Assembly: GCA_030512335.1 (NCBI GenBank)
Contig: JAULSU010000001.1
Span: 4,650,001-4,714,000 of the forward strand
Source: Immersiella caudata
Lineage: Eukaryota; Ascomycota; Sordariomycetes; Sordariales; Lasiosphaeriaceae
Length of the DNA stretch: 64,000 nucleotides
Direction of reading: 5' to 3'
Position numbers and translations under genes: made by a program. Positions 44,190 through 56,001 of the stretch are shown one piece after another. The notes beneath the pieces were generated by a model. It saw nothing but the letters and a program-made list of their open reading frames with translations, was not told where the DNA came from and made no database searches. Position 1 is the stretch's first letter. Every line of letters begins with the position of its first letter.

Positions 44190-45470
44190 ATGCACCCAAT
44201 CGCAGCGTCGGCGCATCGCCAAGCCTGGCAGAAACTGGCTGCATCGACGCTGCGCAACCTTCCGAGGCCGAACAGCAGGCCGCCGACGGCGCATTGCGAA
44301 CTCGTGTTTCGGAGGGACGCTTCTTCTTCCTCTCGCCTCTGGTCCCAGCAACAGAGGCCGAAGCCTGCCGCAAGACCGACGACACCTTCCTCCAACACTG
44401 CTCGACGATCCTATAGCTCTGGCGCCCCGCCACCGAAGAGCAACCAAAAGATCAAGTTTTGGCCGTTCGTAGCTGTGATTGCCCTGGGTTCGGGAGGTTA
44501 CATGCTGTTGGTGAACCGACGAAAAGGTGGGTTAGCCTGCCCCCTGAGTCCTTTGTATTCGCCAGTCTGTCTAGACGTGGCCCGACTTTCTCGACCATGT
44601 TTGTAGCCGAGGGAAGGGGCGGAGAACGTCAAAGCAGCCTGGTTTCCACCGGGCTGAGCCCATGCGACGGGGGCCTGGCCTGTTGCAAGCGGCCGACTGT
44701 CAAACCTGCCTCCTGCCCATCTCCAACATCTCAACCACCCTATTTCCCCTAAGCGCCGATATTGCGCCGTATAGCGCGCATCCAACTAACAATCTCGGCT
44801 CCTAGACATGCCTACCATTCCCTCCGCTGCCGCCCTCCCGGCGCCGGCCAAGCCAACCCCCACCTTCTCCCCTAAGGACGTCACCGTTCTGTTCGTGCTC
44901 GGCGGCCCTGGAGCCGGCAAGGGCACCCAATGCGCCCGTCTCGTCTCCGAATACGGCTTCACTCACCTCTCCGCCGGTGACCTCCTGCGCGCCGAGCAAG
45001 AGCGCCCCGGTTCCGAGTTCGGCGACTTGATCAAGCAATGCATCAAGGATGGAGCGATTGTGCCCATGGAGGTGACCGTCCAGCTGCTGGAGAACGCCAT
45101 GACCGAGACCATCAAGAGCAAGCCAGGCGCCCCAAAGAAATTCCTCATCGATGGTTTCCCGCGCAAGATGGACCAGGCTTTCAAGTTTGAGGAGGTGGTC
45201 TGCCCGGCCCGTCTGGTTCTCTTCTACGACTGCCCTGAGCAAGAGATGGAGCGCCGCTTGATGGAGCGCGGCAAGACCAGCGGCCGGGCCGATGACAACG
45301 CCGAGAGCATCCGCAAGCGCTTCCGCACTTTCATCGAGACCAGTATGCCCGTTGTTGGCCACTACGAGAAGCAGGGCCGTGTTGTCAAGATCGACGCCAC
45401 GCCCACGCCCGATGCCGTTTTTCATACCACTCGCGAGAGGCTGACCAAGGCCTTGGGGGAAAAGTTCTAA
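44190..45470 (+). CDS. URA6: UMP/CMP kinase (Ura6 type) with an N-terminal membrane/mitochondrial extension
   Basis: Two exons (44190-44526 and 44806-45470; intron GTGGGT...CTAG, 279 nt) give 333 residues. Exon 1 encodes a Ser/Arg/Pro-rich presequence-like region, then a hydrophobic helix (FWPFVAVIALGSGGYMLLV) and NRRK. Exon 2 holds the kinase: P-loop GGPGAGKGT (about 145-153), HLSAGDLLRAEQ, NMP-binding GAIVPMEVT, FLIDGFPRKMDQ and the short lid RGKTSGRADDN. It phosphorylates UMP and CMP with ATP in pyrimidine nucleotide synthesis. A Met two bases into exon 2 (44808) in the same frame could start a 220-residue soluble form. The splice joins NRRK to DMPTIPSAAAL in frame. Confidence 0.9.
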
Positions 45471-46190
45471 ACTCTTGTTGCTTGTCGCACTCTATTGGGT
45501 GGTCGTTTGGAGCCTTTAGCTTGACTTTAATCTTGCGGTGGTGTAGATTTGATATGGCGAAGCGGTCTCACAGGTCGGGTCATGGCAGTTGGTCTGGTCG
45601 ATTCATACATTGGGAGCGAGCGGGCAGGCGAGAAAATTACATGGATTCGTCTTTACAGATTCACTTAATTCCCTATACCCTCAGCAGTAGCCTCTTGCTT
45701 CTGTATAGAAAATAAAAAAATAATCCTGTTCCGTGAATGGCATGCTTGTATCAAGCAACCTCTCCCGCTGCAGCTCCCTTCCACTTCCACAGATGGAATG
45801 AACATCGCTTGGCCTGCACTTCCACCGATAGGCTTTTATTTGATCCTTTCTCGCCGCCATGCATGCAATTCATGATATGAAGAAATCCATTTGCCGTCCG
45901 TAACTCCGGATGCCACACACTGCCTCTACCAAATCATGGCAGCGGGGGATATCTAGGGTGTGTTGGGAAAAGATGAAGCAGGCTCCACAGCCAAGCCAAG
46001 CCCAAGCCAGCAGAAACCCCCATCCATCCGTCCATTTCTCCCGTCCCTTTCTATTTCCCATTTCTTTATCTCATCCCGGAAATAAATTTGGTGAAAAGAA
46101 AAGACCAGACCCTTCAGCAGAGGCGGGTGTGGGTGGGTTTGGTGGGTTTGGTGGGAGAAACATTATTTCATTCGTGATACGTCATTCCAC
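45471..46190. other. Convergent 3' intergenic region
   Basis: This 720-bp gap lies between the UMP kinase and eIF3m stop codons. An imperfect repeat of GGGTTTGGT lies at 46131-46155, next to the eIF3m stop. AAATAAAAAAATAA at 45708-45723 could guide 3'-end formation of the kinase mRNA. Confidence 0.45.
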
Positions 46191-47553
46191 CTAGTCGTCG
46201 TCCTCTGTCCTGGGCTTGAGAGGTCCCCTACGCCTGTTCTCGCCCGGACCACCGACGCCCCCCATGCCCACGTTGGCCAACTTGCGCTCAATCTCTTGCT
46301 GCTCGCGCTCCCGTTGCGATTCGACATCCGACTGGGCCTTGCGGACAACACCGGTAAGCCTGTCAACGACCACCTTGTATTGGTCGATGCGGGTTCCGAG
46401 CTCGCGCCACTGCTTCTCGCCAAAAACGCGGTAAGTGGTGCGGTGGAGGAGGAAGACCTTCTTGCTCTGAGAGAGACGGCCCTCGACGAGACCGGCGCGG
46501 ATAACGTCAATGGTCCAGAGCTCAACCTCCTCGGGCTTGATCTGCAGCGCTTTGACGATGTTGCTATAAGGGATCTCGCGGTTGGGTGTGCTGGCCGCCA
46601 GACTGGCGAACGTAAGCAGGCGCATCTTGCGCTGCAGCCTCTCGTGGTCGAGCTTCTCCTTCTCGATCCAACCTTCGTGCTCCTCTCTGAAGTCGTTGTA
46701 ATCCTCCAGGTCCTGCTCTGTGAAGATGTCGAGCAGCTGCGAGTAGACGGGGTGGGAGTCGCTGAGCGCCTGCACCGAGGGAAGTACGCGCAGATCTTGG
46801 AAGTCGAAGCGGTTGGGAGAGGAGATGGCAGAGCGGACTGCCTTGAGAGAAAGTCGTTGCGCCTCCTCCGAGGTAATATCTTCCTGGTCGTCGCGATCAA
46901 AGGTGCCGAGCGCCTTGAGGAGGTAGTGATATGCAAACCTATTGAAAGTATCAATCAGCATAGCGCTCACCAGCATGTAAAAGCCAAACAAAAACCGAAC
47001 AAAAAACGTACTCCTCATCGCCAGACTCGGCGGCAGCGTCGGAAACCTCCTTGTACAGCTTCAACTGGTCCTCCTCATCTGTATCCCACTCCTCGAACCA
47101 CAGCTCCAGGTTCTTCAGGCGCGGCTTGAGCAGCTCGAATTGGCCGTGTTGGCGAAGGAAACGGACAATTTGCATGAAGACATTGTAGCGGAGGGGGTCC
47201 TTGACGTCGAGAAGGTTGAAAACGGTGCTGAGGGCGCCGGACGCGAGGGTGAAGCCGTGGACGGGCGACGATGTGATAGGCTTGAGGAGGTTGCCGCAGA
47301 CGGTGGGGAGATATTTTTTCGGCTCCTTGGCCTGGAGGACGAGATGGATGAGGAGGTTGTATGCCGCGGTAAACTCCTTCTCGGGCACCGAGTTCAGGTA
47401 GCTCGAGGCCTTGACGATGACCTGCAGCGCCTCTTCGCGCTGGTCCTTTTCGAGCGCCGGCTTGACCTGCTCGCCAATTTGCAGGTAGTCGGCCATTTCC
47501 TGCGCCAGTTCGGCGAAGGTGCCGTCGACGAAAATCAGCTGAGGGGACGCCAT
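46191..47553 (-). CDS. Translation initiation factor eIF3 subunit m
   Basis: Two exons (47553-47012 and 46938-46191; intron GTACGT...ATAG, 73 nt) give 429 residues. Splicing joins AESGDEE to FAYHYLLKALGTF. The protein shows a helical-repeat N-half (LVLQAKEPKKYLPTVCGNLL) and a C-terminal PCI domain (IPYSNIVKALQIKPEEVELW, with SKKVFLLHRTTYRVFGEKQW). A charged tail ends KPRTEDDD. eIF3m belongs to the PCI/MPN core of eIF3 that scaffolds 40S initiation complexes. An ATCACGTG site is about 140 bp upstream, and a two-unit TTAGGG site is about 0.6 kb upstream. Confidence 0.95.
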
Positions 47554-47692
47554 GTTGTCTGCTTGGTGGACACGGTGTCGGCTGCTGGTTGGGTGGTGAG
47601 GTTTCTTCTCGATGGTCGACCTTCAACAAGCACCCTTGCCCCGCAATCCGCCAGTGATTTTTTGTCTTGTCACGATCGGTGGGATGTTAAAA

Positions 47693-47700
47693 ATCACGTG
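47693..47700. promoter_or_regulatory. ATCACGTG site upstream of eIF3m
   Basis: This ATCACGTG lies 140 bp before the eIF3m start codon and is the fourth copy of the octamer in the window. The proximal position resembles the SF3B6 and Dph4 copies. Confidence 0.4.
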
Positions 47701-48168
47701 CACTCTCTCGCTAGCACCAATGGAGAGGCGTAGCGAGCATGTCGGTGGGGCGGTTTTGTAGCGGGGCCGAAAGCGTCGAGACATGAGATTTGGGACGGGA
47801 ACAAGAAACCGCTTCGAAAGTCGAGAACACCAAGTCACAGCCCTAATAATTCAACCTGTCTCTTCCCATGTTCTGAATGGTATCCCCTCCAAGCACCATT
47901 CTGGGCTTCTTAAGTATACCTGTCAAGAATGTGCACCGGGCGCATTTCGAACGCGTGTTGATAGTTTCACCCACGGTGAGGTTCTTCCCGTCGTTCCTCT
48001 TTGCCCTTCTATGAGAGTTCGCGAGGCCCTTGGTTGGGCTTCGGAAGCAAACAAGAGAAAAGCGGCACCGGTGTGGTTGAGCCAGCAAATCCACCCAAGA
48101 GACGGCTGAAGACAGTCAACAATCGTTGGCCCAAGTTCGCTCAAACTGCCACATCGCGAGCAACAAGT

Positions 48169-48181
48169 AAACCCTAACCCC
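48169..48181. promoter_or_regulatory. Two-unit telobox-like site
   Basis: AAACCCTAACCCC contains two CCCTAA/CCCTAACC units. It lies between eIF3m (616 bp) and the Chk2-type kinase (684 bp). Similar pairs occur upstream of mL59 and Utp18. Confidence 0.4.
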
Positions 48182-48864
48182 GAGATATGGTACAAACAGT
48201 CCATTAGGCTTGTAGTTCCATCTCTTCCCAAACGGAATCCTGGGCTTCTATTGTTTAATTTCATGTCATACTAATCAGTTTAAGTCCGGTAGACGTAAGA
48301 TTGAGCCCTTCGGACGAAATGGCCAGGGGAAGTGGATCATCGATATCTGTCGAGTTCCGAGCATATTGCGGGGTGTGCTGAACGCTAGGGTAGGTTGCCT
48401 ACTACGAGCGTCCTCATATACAGTATCTCGCTTGGATGACCAGCTGGTGCTTCTACGCCACGCATTATCATCGTAAAAAAAGTCACGGCAAGCCTCAAAG
48501 TCAGCGAGCTCGGGGAGGGAGAGACAGATGACGGCGACGAGTCACAGTTACACCTTCGGTGGGACACTAATGACCAGCCCTACCACTTCAGGGGGGGTCA
48601 CACCCCTGCATCAGCACCCCTCGGATCATTAGAAGGACCGCGGTGCTGCAGCCTGCAGCCCGTGGACGCGAGCTTGAAAGCGTGTGCGTGTATGACCGAG
48701 TCCCCCCTGCCGCGAAGGAGGCGAAGAGGCCTCGCTCGGTGACCAGGCACCACCACACTTTTTCTACCCGCACACTGCCCCCAATCTGCAATTGCTCATC
48801 GCACGATCCAAGACACTGTTCTTTTGGCCGTTTTGCGCCCATAACTTGCTTGCACACCCTCGCC

Positions 48865-51220
48865 ATGGCTCCGCGGGCTGAAGGCAGCCATTTGAAGAGA
48901 GCCCGCGCTCCCGTATGTAACTGTCCCGCCGGCTCTACCTTTCCCTACCAGACCAATCCTTGCCCATGTGTTTGTTATACTATGGCGTGACGCTTGTCGC
49001 CATGATCCGCCGGTTAATCCATACCCTGCAGGGCTCTCCACACGACGCCGAACAAGAGTCGTTCAAGAAACCCCGACGCTCCGAGCGTCTGTCGCAGCGC
49101 GTTGACGACGGACACAAGACGCCCATCTCCACCAGGCAACAGCTGCCCTCGCCCGTCACCCACGACGCAAGCGACATCGGAGATGATACTGAGCTTCGCG
49201 TTGTCAAGGAGGCGACGGCCACCCCGCCCGAGGGCCGCCCGAGCCAGGTTACACACCGCGACGACAACTACTCGCAGGCCTACGCTTTCAGCTCGCCACC
49301 CCAAGACACGCAAGCTTTTAGTCAGATGAATGTCGATCCGAACGCCCCCCTGTCCGAGGACGTGGAAGATGAGGTCAAGGAAGGCGTTTGGGGATACCTC
49401 TTTCCAATGGACACTCGGCACGGTGGCCGCTGTGTCGTCCTGCGGAGGCGCACCGCTTGCCCAGACACATCCTCGGTTTCTGAAGCCGCTTCGTCCAAGG
49501 GCAAGAAGGGAGTTCGGAGAGGCCAGAAAGCACTCATAAGAGAAGAGGAGAGCTTTGAACGAAAGAAAATCTCGAGCGGCCTTCCCTCTGGCGGCTACCT
49601 TATCGGTCGCCACACTGAGTGTGGTGAGTTATCCCGTGTGTTTGGTGTGAAGGCGATATGCTGACAGATACAGACATTGTTGTTGACGATCCGGTGGTCT
49701 CAAACCGCCACTGTCTGCTGTTTACCGAGAATACCGAGAGCGACACAATTGCCGTGCTTGAAGACCTTTCCGCCAATGGAACCTTTGTCAACGAGGGGAT
49801 AATAGGCAGGAACCAACGGCGGGAGCTGCAAGAAGGTGACGAAATCGCAGTTCTGGACAAGGCCCGCTTCGTCTTCCGGTACCCCAAGAGCCGCCACACC
49901 AGCGCATTCCAACAGCAGTACCAAGTAATAGAGAAGCTCGGCAAGGGCCACTTTGCCGAGGTCAAGCTCTGTATTGAAAGGTCTACCGGGCAGCGATATG
50001 CTGTCAAGATATTTACCAAGACCCCCGGGGTTGAAGAGCGGTCGAAAAAGGAGGGCTTACAGCAAGAAATTGCTGTTTTGATGAGCGTCAGCCACCCCAA
50101 CGTGCTGTGTCTCAAAGATACGTTCAACGAACCAGAAGCCGTGTACCTGGTGCTGGAGTTGGCACCGGGTGGAGAGCTATTCAACTACATTGTCAAGCAC
50201 CAGAAGCTATCCGAGGGCGAGTGCCGGAAGCTCTTCAAACAGCTATTTCACGGTGTTAAATACCTGGTAAGGCTGCCTCTGACGTGAGATCGACACTCTC
50301 CAGACTAACATCACATAGCATGATCGCAACATCGTGCACCGAGACATCAAGCCAGAGAACATTCTCCTTGTAGACCCGGACGATCTGCAGGTTAAGCTAG
50401 CTGATTTCGGTCTCGCAAAGATCATCGGCGAGGAATCCTTTACAACAACCCTTTGCGGTACCCCTAGTTATGTGGCGCCAGAGATTCTTGCCGACAACAA
50501 GCAAAGAAGGTACACCAAGGCTGTCGACGTCTGGTCACTAGGCGTGGTTCTGTATATTTGCCTGTGCGGGTTCCCCCCTTTCTCCGATGAGCTTTACAGC
50601 CGCGAGAACCCCTATACGCTTTCGCAACAGATTCGGAAAGGAATATTCGATTATCCGTCCCCGTACTGGGACTCCGTTGGTGACCCAGCCCGTAAGCATC
50701 CTCCCCCCCCAAACCCGACATATCTCCTATTTACCATTTGATAGTTGACCTCATCGACTCCATGCTCGTTGTCAACCCTGACAGGAGATTTACTATCGAT
50801 CAATGCCTTTCGCACCCTTGGATGCTGGCAGACACTCCCGGCGTAAACGATAGCACCAACGGGCTCGTCAGCGGTCTTGCTGGGTTGGAAGTCAATCGTC
50901 GAGGAGTAGTCAGGGAGCGCACTCTCTTGAGCTCCATCAATAATGTGCAAGTCGCCAACCGAGTCCCCATGGGGCCTAATCGGCCAGACCTCAAGATATA
51001 CGCCAAGAATCCCAAAGGAGCTCCGGCGGGGACTTCGTCGCCGCAGCCCAGGAAAGAGATGCGCCCTGCTGACAACCGTGACCCGCGGGAGTTCATGGAA
51101 ATGGGTGGAAAAGGAGACCAGGAACTCTATGGTGATGATACAGGGAGCCGTTATCCAACAAACGACCTAGCACAGGCAGCGCCCAAGAGCAAGGGAAAGG
51201 GCAAAGGCAAGGCGAAATGA
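48865..51220 (+). CDS. Chk2/Rad53-type checkpoint kinase (FHA plus kinase; Neurospora PRD-4-like)
   Basis: Five exons (48865-48912, 49032-49623, 49674-50266, 50319-50691, 50745-51220) give 693 residues. The N-terminus has a small SQ/TQ cluster (NYSQ, DTQAFSQ). One FHA domain (about 203-280) shows GGYLIGRHTECDI, SNRHCLLF and SANGTFVNE. The kinase domain (from about 296) has GKGHFAEV, AVKIF, HRD at 418-420, DFG at 440-442, and GTPSYVAPE. A basic tail (KSKGKGKGKAK) may be a nuclear signal. One FHA domain, rather than two, fits Cds1/Chk2 and Neurospora PRD-4. The kinase acts after DNA damage; in Neurospora it also links damage to the clock. Introns are 119, 50, 52 and 53 nt. Confidence 0.94.
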
Positions 51221-52280
51221 TCGCTGATGGACAATGGATAGTCGGTTCAGTATATGGTGGCATGAAGCGCATCTCCTTGTAAATTTTTTTTGGGATTGGA
51301 TTGGATTGGATTGGGCACAGGAGCATTTGGCAAGCTTGCATATGTGCGTCATCTGCTTTTCATCTTGGACTGGTAGTGCTAGGCGAATGTTGTGGAGTTT
51401 TGTAAGCGGGTTTGCTTTACAAGGCACGTTGCCAGACATCGTCCGATCAATGAGGGCGTGATGGCCATTGAGGGAGGAGAATACCTGGAGAATAAGGAAA
51501 AGTTGTTGATGTTTTTGGTCGAGAGAGCCGGGAATTGTAATATGTAGGGATAGGGACAGGGAATGAGTGGATACAATCAAAACAGCATTATATCCAGTTG
51601 TGTACCAGTGGCTGCAAGTACAACTCCATCCTGGCCCCCAAACATTACAGTCCTTCTCAAGGCCAAGCATACAAATTGATCCATATGTTCATTACTTCTC
51701 ATTACAATTATACCCGATTCATACAGAGACCTTCCTTCAAAGGTGCACATAACTCATGTCCTCGCCTTTCCTTTCCTCGCTAAGCCGCCTCCGTCCCGAG
51801 CAGTAAGAGCCTCCAATAAAACAATTTTTCATACAGGGGAAGGTTTAGGGATGATAAAGTACCCAGAGTGCAAGTAGCCACTTCTGCGAGATGACACAAC
51901 AACCTGTCTTCTGGACGACAAGCATCCACACCACACGTTCGAATAAGAAGAGAAACAGAAGTCGCTCCCATGGTCACCTAGATAATCCTCACCACCAAAG
52001 CCCTACCTATCTGACACACCCAACGCCACTGCTCAGTGATTGGTAGTAACAAGCAACAATAAAGAAACAACACACCGCGAGAGCATTCATCATCACCCAT
52101 GATCCAACCTATACGCCCCTACCAGACAGACCCTGTTCTTTCGCTTTGAATAGATCACGATAAGCCAGCCACCCAAGCCTTTTACAACCCAAGTTCATAA
52201 CCAAAAGACGGAGATGTATCTGACGTCGGCCGCTGGCGGCCGCCGAGACGAAGCCCCCAGAGCGGCACCCTATAAGCCTT
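51221..52280. other. Convergent 3' intergenic region with GGATT microsatellite
   Basis: This 1.06-kb gap lies between the kinase and ArfGAP stop codons. Four to five GGATT units occur at about 51292-51315. The rest is A/T-richer than the neighbouring genes and has no supported frame. Confidence 0.5.
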
Positions 52281-55200
52281 CTAGTCACGGTATCGCTCCG
52301 GAATCGGCGCCTTCGCAAGTCTGCCTCCTGCGCTGACGCGTTTCTGCAGTCTTGCCTCGCGTTCGCGTTGTACTCTGTCACCTGAGGACGAGAGGGAGTT
52401 GGAGCCAGAAGGCAACGCGCTAATGCTATCGTACGAGTTGGTCGAAGACTCGACAATGGCGCGGCGGCCACGCTTGAGCTCAAGATAGGCTTGTGCGTGG
52501 CGACTAAGGGGGAAGGCTGGCGGGGATGCTGGGAGATCGGCGCCATTCTGCATTAAAAGCTCGGCAATGGGGAAGGGGATGACCTTGTCTGCTGCTGGGG
52601 CCGGCACGGAAGGCGGCAACGGAGATGGAGCGGCAGGATCAGCAGCAGCGAGCGCCAGGTGCACAGCGTGCGTGCCACGAGACTTGTCGGTCACGTTGGG
52701 GTTGGCTCGCAGCGCTAAGGCGTAAATGACTTGCTGCACCTCATTCTTCTTTATCGCCGCGAGAAGGGTCTCGTCCGGTGTCGGGTATCTTGACAGTGTA
52801 GGCGACAGGAGTTCAACATATGCGCGGTCGACATACTTGGCTGTGATGAACCTGAGCCGTTGTTCTCGAGTCGCTTGTGCGGTAAGCTTCGCCGATGGAT
52901 CCAGCTTGGCCTCAAACACCATGTTGGAGATTCTATTCCCGACAAGCAGAAGAAGCTCGATGACATCTGGTGTGAAGGAAGCCGTGTCAAGCGTCAGGGA
53001 CCGAATCTTGCTGATGTGAGTTCCGAGCGACCTGTGGATGCCGCTGCATTCAATGCAGACGATGATGGCAAGGTTCAGAGAAACCCATTCTACCTTGTTA
53101 TTGGATCCACAGTCGGCACACCAGGAATTTCCTTGGTCGTTGTCCCTGAGCATTTGAAGTAGCTTGTCCGGGTTTTCATCAAAGCTGGTACTGCGGGACG
53201 TCCCTGGACGAGCACCGACCGTGGTGCGCCTAGACGGAATCCCGCTAGAGCTGTGGTTGATGTGTCCCATGTGATGGCCTATATGGCCAGTGGATGGGCT
53301 CTTTCCAGTCAGCATTGACCCAATATCCATGCCATTGAAACCAGCGTCGCTGGGGGACAGTGTTGGCTTGTGATCCTTGAAAGCTCGACCCTCAACCGCG
53401 CTTTGCAATGCGTTGTTGATAGATGTTATCCAACTATTCATATCTTCTTCAGATGTTGCTTGGTATACGCGTTTGAACTGTGGTGTGATGACTTCGAAGC
53501 AGAACCGACGCTCTGCATTTCTGGCTTCTCGCACCGAGGCGAGGCGCAAGTCGATTGGTTCCATGTGTAGGTCCAATCGTTGCTTCCAGTTACTGTACTC
53601 AGAAAGCTTGCCTTGGTCGAGAACAATCCAGAACCTATTTTGGGGTCAGCAATCAAGACTGTGCAACGGTGACGGTGGGACAAAAGTGTCATACTTATGC
53701 CAGCCTTGCTTATTCAAGGACCGGGGGTCTACGTGCCCACCAGGTCGATTGAGAGCCCAGAGCAAACCTTCCTTTCTCTGTGTCGAGTTCTTCTCCGAGC
53801 TGGCCGCTTGGCTGGGGTCGCGCTCCTCCAAGTCTCGAATGCCGCGAAACTTGTTGTTCTGCTGCGGGCTCCCAACCGATTGGCTGTGGCTCAGGCTTCC
53901 CGGTGATCGCGATAGATCTGCAACGTTAGAGATGCCTTGAGTGTTGCCCGGCGTCGTCGGCTTGAGTTGCGATCCAGTACTGTCTGCACGGCCAAGCTCA
54001 GAGTCCGAGTTGGACTGGTTCCCATTGGGGACGACGACTGGGGCAGACCCTGCAGCCGTGGCTTGTGGCTCTGGTTCTGTGTAATTGAGGTTGCTCTTCT
54101 CGAGAAGTCTCCGCTTTTCCTCCCTTTCTCGCCTCTGGTACTGGTACTCTTTGTCCGCCACTTGCACCTCGCTCGAGAGTGCCTCAAGCTGCGGTAGGAG
54201 GCCATCGATCTTTTTGGCGGTTGTGAGGAAACACGTTGCCTGGGCATCTGCGTACTTTGTAAGGTGTGACAAAATCTCTTGCTCCTTGCGCCCACCAGAA
54301 AGGTCCTGCATGAATGAAGAGTAATCGAAACGCTTGAGCTCGAACGTTCTGCGTTTAGACTGGTATTTTGAATCGCTCTGCTTTGCCTTGACAGAGTCGG
54401 TCCGTTGTCCCAAGTAGCGGCTGACGTAGGCATAGAAGTCTTTGCTTTCCTCCTCGAAGTCGCGTTTTTTTGCTTCGGCTTGCTTGATGTCGAGCTGATA
54501 CAGCTTGTTCATGGGGTCAATGACGATCTTTTGGAGATTCGACGTGTTTTGTCGCTCGTAGGACAGAATCTCGCGAGCGATCTTGTCGAAGTAGTGCTCA
54601 ATGGCAGGCTGGACGGCGTTCGCGTTGGTAGAGGACACCTCTTTCAGCGCCTCCATGAAACCCAGGAACGCATCGTTAGCTTCCTGCTGCGCAGTGTGAA
54701 CTTGCTCGGCTTTCTTGATTAGTCTCTTCATCTGCATCCTCATGTTCCCAGTCTTTTGTTCTAGGGCTTTCATGGTTGCTCGGAATACTGGCCCGTCATC
54801 TGATACAGACATGTCTTCCCCCGGTCGGGGGCAGGAGACGTCGACTTTGATAGGCTCCTTTGATGCCACCTGCGAAGGCGAGACATTGGTACTGGCGTCG
54901 ATTATCGTTGGCACTGGCGGAATCGACTCATCCATCTCGGGAACAGCGCTGATGCGTGACTCCACCGACTGCGACGACACCACCCGCACCTTTGGTGGGG
55001 CACTGAGCAGGATAGGAGGTATCGGGGAGCTGGGGTGACTAATATATGGCGAGGCATCTGTGGAACATAAGAATATTGGCCACAGATGGAACACGAAAAT
55101 AACTTACTGGTGACGAAAAAGGAGAAACTGGCTAGGGTGACCAGCCGGTGAGCTCGTTGATCGTACTCCACAAACTACTGGAGTCTCAGCAAGTGCACAC

Positions 55201-56001
55201 GCAGGAAGGATTCGACGGGGAGTACGGACACTGCACGAATTCCTCCAACCCCCTCCCTTGTCCTCGGTATTCCTAGGTGGTTTCCATTTCCACATCCACT
55301 CGAACGTTACGGATGGACTCCCCTCCGTCGAATAGGCGCCGCCAACAAGTTCAACGTTGGCGTTCTTGTGTAGGTTTGGGTCTGCGTGGAACTCGCGGGT
55401 GACGAGGTTCTCGACTTCACGAGCGTTTGATGCATACACGAAGGTAAGACCGTTAATTTGAGTGTCGCTTGGAGGGGTTGTCTTCGAGCCTTCCGCCGGA
55501 GGGGTTTTTCGAATAATAAACGTGAAGGTGAAGACCAGCTCGTCGTCGTTGATGAGCTTCAACAGAAACGCGGGGCCCCCGGCACCGCTGGATATCTCTG
55601 GGTCCTAGCATCCGTCTGTCAACAATAGGAGCAAGGCATGGGGCGGGTGGACCGTGGGGAGCCGCACCTGGACAAACTCGACGGGCGAGTTGTCGCCGAG
55701 GGATCGTGAAGCAGATACTCTAGTAGCGGGAAATGCATTCGGAACTATGCTGATCGACGTGCGCTTTCGCGGACTGGATATGACTACCGAGGAGATAGAT
55801 ACTGCGACTGTGGTCAGCATGCGCGCCCCTTGCTCCCAAACATGAGGTCGTCGTCTGCTGCTGGTGCTTTGTGCTTGGTGGCTTGCGGCCTGCGGCTCGC
55901 GGTCACCAACGGACCGACCGAGATTGGGGAGACGCACATCGATTCTGGTCCCTAAGATAGAGTGTTGCGCCCTCTTCGGGCGAGCTGCTGACGTTGCCCA
56001 T
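52281..56001 (-). CDS. BAR-PH-ArfGAP protein (Csx2/ACAP-like)
   Basis: Six exons (56001-55938, 55801-55668, 55604-55230, 55174-55108, 55057-53695, 53634-52281) give 1118 residues. The start MGNVSSSPEE could be myristoylated. A conserved fungal N-terminal region follows (NAFPATRVSASRSLGDNSPVEF). A BAR-type helical domain spans about 300-545 and a PH domain about 640-760 (EGLLWALN, GWHKFWIVLDQGKLSEY). The ArfGAP zinc finger has CADC at 840-843 and CIEC at 861-864, then the catalytic arginine in SGIHRSLGTHISKIRS. It should stimulate GTP hydrolysis by Arf on curved membranes. Weak ankyrin-like sequence follows the ArfGAP domain. One donor (GTCCGT at 55229) is non-consensus but needed for the frame. 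Confidence 0.88.

Larger units (their letters stand above)
47554..48864. other. Divergent intergenic region (eIF3m / Chk2-type kinase)
   Basis: This 1.3-kb interval contains ATCACGTG at 47693-47700 and AAACCCTAACCCC at 48169-48181. No gene is supported; frames to 115 codons lack domains. Confidence 0.5.
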
